A DNA stretch of 8,926 nt from an uncultured Lachnospiraceae bacterium (GTDB taxonomy: Bacteria > Bacillota > Clostridia > Lachnospirales > Lachnospiraceae), in assembly GCA_910586255.1 (NCBI GenBank), contig CAJUHR010000070.1, positions 1 through 8,926 of the forward strand, written 5' to 3'. Each line of letters starts with the position of its first letter. The stretch's first letter is position 1. The position numbers and the translations under genes are program-made. Below, piece by piece: positions 7,401 to 8,926 of the stretch. A model generated the notes under the pieces. The model saw nothing but the letters and a program-made list of their open reading frames with translations. It made no database searches and had not been told where the DNA came from.

Positions 7401-8336
7401 AACTGAATTATATATATTAACATTTAAGTTAGAATTGTCCTGCAGTTTTATTTCCTGATTTATACTTTGAAGCACATGATGGCAATATACTAAATATGCA
7501 TAACATTTTTGATATTTCTTTTCTCTGTCATCTGATGCATCTATTTTTTCATAATGGTCAGAGAGTTTCTTCATATTGGATTTAATCCGTGAAAAAATCA
7601 AATCCATCCTGTTGGCTACACTTGGATATCGTTCGTTTATAAGCTTAAAAATATCATCATTTGTATACAAATATTTCTCTATTTCATTATGTTCCTTTAT
7701 TATCATATCAGGTGTTATTTTCTGTTGCTCTGCCTGATACTTTAACTGGTAAGCTCTGTCATAATCAGTTGAAGAAAATTCCGTTTTCTTTTCGTTTAAA
7801 TTAAGAAATTCCTGTAACGGTTCATTTTCAGTGTAACGACATATTATTTTCAGATGTGTCAACATCCACTCATAAAGATCATTCTTATCTTCTTGAAATT
7901 CGCTGAGTTTAGTCTCAAACATTTTACAAGCATCTTGCATATGACGCACATCAACGCCGTTTGAAGTTTCAGAAGTTTGCAAAAATTTTTCTCGTTCTTT
8001 TAATTCAGTATCTCTTTCAAACTTAATATGCAGAAATTTCTCATAAAGATTCATAGCTTTTACTAACAAAGATAATGTAATCAGTCTTTGCTGACCATCA
8101 ATCACCTGAACAACATCATCTTTTACATAAAATGTTACCATTCCAATTGTATATTCATTCTTATTTGCTTTTTTGGCAGCCTGGATATCGGTTAGCAGCT
8201 TTTCAGCAGTAGCTTCATTAGCAGCAGCTTCAATCCCCCATTTATAGTTTCTTTGTAATAAGGGAATGATAACTTCCTTATTCTTAAGTTCATCCACAAG
8301 CTGTGTAAGGAATATTAATTCAGAACTTGTTTGCAT
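4497..8336 (-). CDS. Double DUF262 (GmrSD/ParB-Srx-like) protein, 1279 aa
   Basis: DUF262 domains, as in GmrS, BrxU and SspE, adopt a ParB/Srx-like fold, and several hydrolyse nucleotides to license attack on foreign, often modified, DNA. Two motif sets are visible. Copy one has IPLLQRNYKW (P25-W33) and VIDGQQRLITL (D80-R84), then FLNLNEKKTEFSSTDYDRAY (from F177), which resembles the family's LNxxxxxLSxxD segment. Copy two has IVPTIQRDYTF (Q447-R448) and LYDGQQRIVTL (D609-R613), then MDLNSKNVPLTPYENYKAEL (from M739). The spacing between the first two motifs is about 50 residues in copy one but about 160 in copy two, so the second carries a large insertion. I see no HIxP/HNH (DUF1524) nuclease motif in the remaining roughly 500 C-terminal residues, which are unassigned. 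The start is secured by a 9-of-10 match to AGGAGGTGAT that overlaps the preceding stop. Composition is strongly AT-rich, suggesting horizontal acquisition. A defence role is inference. Confidence 0.88.
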   Translation of the reverse strand: MQTSSELIFLTQLVDELKNKEVIIPLLQRNYKWGIEAAANEATAEKLLTDIQAAKKANKNEYTIGMVTFYVKDDVVQVIDGQQRLITLSLLVKAMNLYEKFLHIKFERDTELKEREKFLQTSETSNGVDVRHMQDACKMFETKLSEFQEDKNDLYEWMLTHLKIICRYTENEPLQEFLNLNEKKTEFSSTDYDRAYQLKYQAEQQKITPDMIIKEHNEIEKYLYTNDDIFKLINERYPSVANRMDLIFSRIKSNMKKLSDHYEKIDASDDREKKYQKCYAYLVYCHHVLQSINQEIKLQDNSNLNVNIYNSVIMLYRMDKEFKFFDLIDIDDLDSKTFEQRIQENFNLLAKTYGKNPSKNAFMQSQLSDKIDTIYDKQDIMPKSAYEEAETYITDEILNIFNEKIKETEALIEKGKNYSELIKGGKKSFEEILDTSEIKQIIVPTIQRDYTFGCDEKKVRELLFDISKTSLLSSIEGLKDENYYPKTAEKVVFNSLKNSKLWNEPGYFKDSYSEIKRKPQYAFSDYASLCLLAGFNMYSEVSGWGYNDDKFHLNSLLQKLTEKLELRKEDFINIKINSCESFIKGTGKEEFLFSVIFGYLNDGCFYLYDGQQRIVTLVYLCAFLINQSYTDAKPEIKNQLDKYIILLKKFRFEERKEANELLLCLLDMNKPIDNPKESLRHFIVDHSTYSIVNLLKIYRDYENGYGKEIMSFDIDYLMKKIIFEFAVVKEASVADQMYMDLNSKNVPLTPYENYKAELVYILSTKFKCFFDKNWKYQLDNCFLDKCYQEANGWSKASADKAEKLEIKVIHWCFKMACMEYGVSIGDITDTKKRLRWMEESFAKYVVDIVGNILNNAIFNETETFKRQATNVINCSRDINGFSKEEFCLWFELRYAEKELNDYKFVKTNRHIKIYNWEKKTAKCCALYWILLSDYYQKQEDKPESYKMHESDMTKFILQKYHNYWNDGYLQAELLENLDGFYSIDMNGTISVNNDAIASVSDYYSDKYLTQKPQSITWLEYIYTVKLNEMLSASQYELVKIWEKEECKQLSKSEKIFESKDKRLARDNAFGDYNLWSIVKKEFYKYTITPIPISFEMEGATNIIDNTIKKLGTDNLKASRIRKKILGWETKFKNTIGYINSPEIKNVVNTYIVSIEKFIDKIKEKYYVKANGDVYTLYEYKKEINEWINTESISIGCIAIPKSNLPEKSYAKLVKIGNSQENMIRFTWWEFNKNRLSDNEYRQILNDRMYNYDLALKILSDEADKFKKTYERLIGYLPHN

Positions 8337-8345
8337 AATGCTTTT

Positions 8346-8355
8346 ATCACCTCTT
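8346..8355 (-). promoter_or_regulatory. Ribosome binding site of the DUF262 gene, embedded in the upstream gene's last codons
   Basis: AAGAGGTGAT matches the full anti-Shine-Dalgarno complement AGGAGGTGAT at nine of ten bases and lies nine bases before ATG 8336. Its AAG AGG TGA is also the Lys-Arg-stop end of the 167-aa gene, so the two genes should be translationally coupled. Confidence 0.75.
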
Positions 8356-8850
8356 AAAAACGATATATTTTAATATGGATATTTCTTCATCGCCATTCTC
8401 CGGCTCGTATTCATTGTACTCAGCAATATAGGAAGGACATTTATGCCCTTCTGAATCAATAAACTTGATTATAAAGTCTGCGATATTATACTGTTCCTTT
8501 AAAATATCATTATACCTATCTTTGAAATATTGCTGAATTTGTTCCTTTACCGTTTCTTGTATTTTTTTCTTGCACCCATCAATTGTAAGATTCTTATCTC
8601 CAACAATTGTAATAGCAGGCGTGATTTCAATTCTTATTTTTATTGATTTGCTGCTCTTAGCTGCTATTTGTATGAATATTTGACCATCAATTACACAATT
8701 TTCAGAAGTATCCTTTTTTATGGCCTGACCAATCCACATTTCCTTACCATACATATTTAATTTGATATCAATATTTTGCACAATTTCATCTATATGGTTG
8801 TTTCTGATTTTTAACAACAGATATAATAATTCTTTTTTATTAAGAGTCAT
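8347..8850 (-). CDS. Unrecognised 167-aa protein upstream of the double DUF262 gene
   Basis: Function unknown; I do not recognise the family. The sequence suggests an amphipathic N-terminal helix (NKKELLYLLLKIRNNHIDEI), a central beta-rich stretch (GQIFIQIAAKSSKSIKIRIE and ITPAITIVGD), a long charged helix (KKKIQETVKEQIQQYFKDRY) and a C-terminal beta-like end (EEISILKYIVFKR). There is no signal peptide or membrane segment. The start ATG 8850 has no clear ribosome binding site but overlaps the stop of the preceding frame as ATGA, so translation is probably coupled to that gene. It ends only ten bases before the DUF262 start. The even spacing suggests its product is made with the DUF262 protein and is a partner or sensor subunit; that is inference from position alone. 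Confidence 0.8.
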   Translation of the reverse strand: MTLNKKELLYLLLKIRNNHIDEIVQNIDIKLNMYGKEMWIGQAIKKDTSENCVIDGQIFIQIAAKSSKSIKIRIEITPAITIVGDKNLTIDGCKKKIQETVKEQIQQYFKDRYNDILKEQYNIADFIIKFIDSEGHKCPSYIAEYNEYEPENGDEEISILKYIVFKR

Positions 8851-8926
8851 CTTATATCTGCAGGAATTACAAACTCAAACTTCCCACATAAAAAATGCGT
8901 TTTGCGCCTTGATAAATCAATACTTT
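8847..8926 (-). CDS. C-terminal end of an upstream operon gene, cut by the window edge
   Basis: On the minus strand, a frame open from the window edge encodes SIDLSRRKTHFLCGKFEFVI followed by PADIR and ends at TGA 8849-8847. This stop overlaps the ATG of the 167-aa gene as ATGA, the classic coupled-operon junction, which is the main evidence that the frame is real. Only 25 residues are visible, so no family can be assigned. Another frame is open for 19 codons but ends (TAA) before the overlap and is less convincing. Confidence 0.6.
   Translation of the reverse strand, partial: SIDLSRRKTHFLCGKFEFVIPADIR

Noticed and set aside
1..8926. CRISPR array, tRNA or rRNA
   Set aside because: No regularly spaced direct repeats, no cloverleaf-like segment and no rRNA-like sequence were seen on either strand.

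Overview
The window looks like part of an accessory (probably defence) island from a low-GC Gram-positive bacterium. Clostridia, perhaps Lachnospiraceae, is the best guess. The basis is strong AGGAGG-type ribosome binding sites, a consensus vegetative promoter, AT-rich spacers and the style of the proteins. No housekeeping gene is present to fix the taxon, so this placement is inference. Base composition is patchy: the long plus-strand gene is GC-rich (over 50% G+C in lines sampled by eye), while the flanks and the minus-strand operon are close to 30% G+C.

Layout. (1) Positions 1-413: a short minus-strand gene (43-216) encoding a 57-residue Cro/C1-type helix-turn-helix-like protein, with a near-consensus promoter, a near-perfect ribosome binding site and a palindrome beside the -10 box. 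(2) Positions 414-3749, plus strand: a large protein joining an N-terminal GHKL (Hsp90/sacsin/NO VEIN-like) ATPase fold to a C-terminal DUF3883-like PD-(D/E)XK nuclease fold. A vestigial, well-primed GTG start (3730) overlaps its 3' end but stops after seven codons, at the point where composition changes. (3) Positions 3750-3858: a strong, probably bidirectional terminator between convergent genes. (4) Positions 3859-8926, minus strand: an operon read from right to left. It contains the C-terminal end of an off-window gene, a 167-aa unknown protein joined to it by an ATGA overlap, a 1279-aa protein with two DUF262 (GmrSD/ParB-Srx-like) motif sets and no visible HNH domain, and a roughly 205-aa acidic unknown protein whose coding sequence carries a perfect 17-bp inverted repeat.

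How the parts may work together (inference). GHKL-DUF3883 proteins and DUF262 proteins are both recurrent in anti-phage and nucleic-acid conflict loci. The two halves are convergent, separately terminated and different in composition, so they are more likely two neighbouring systems than one. The most novel candidate is the minus-strand unit of at least four genes: a double-DUF262 core between two small proteins I do not recognise, translationally coupled to a gene beyond the right edge.
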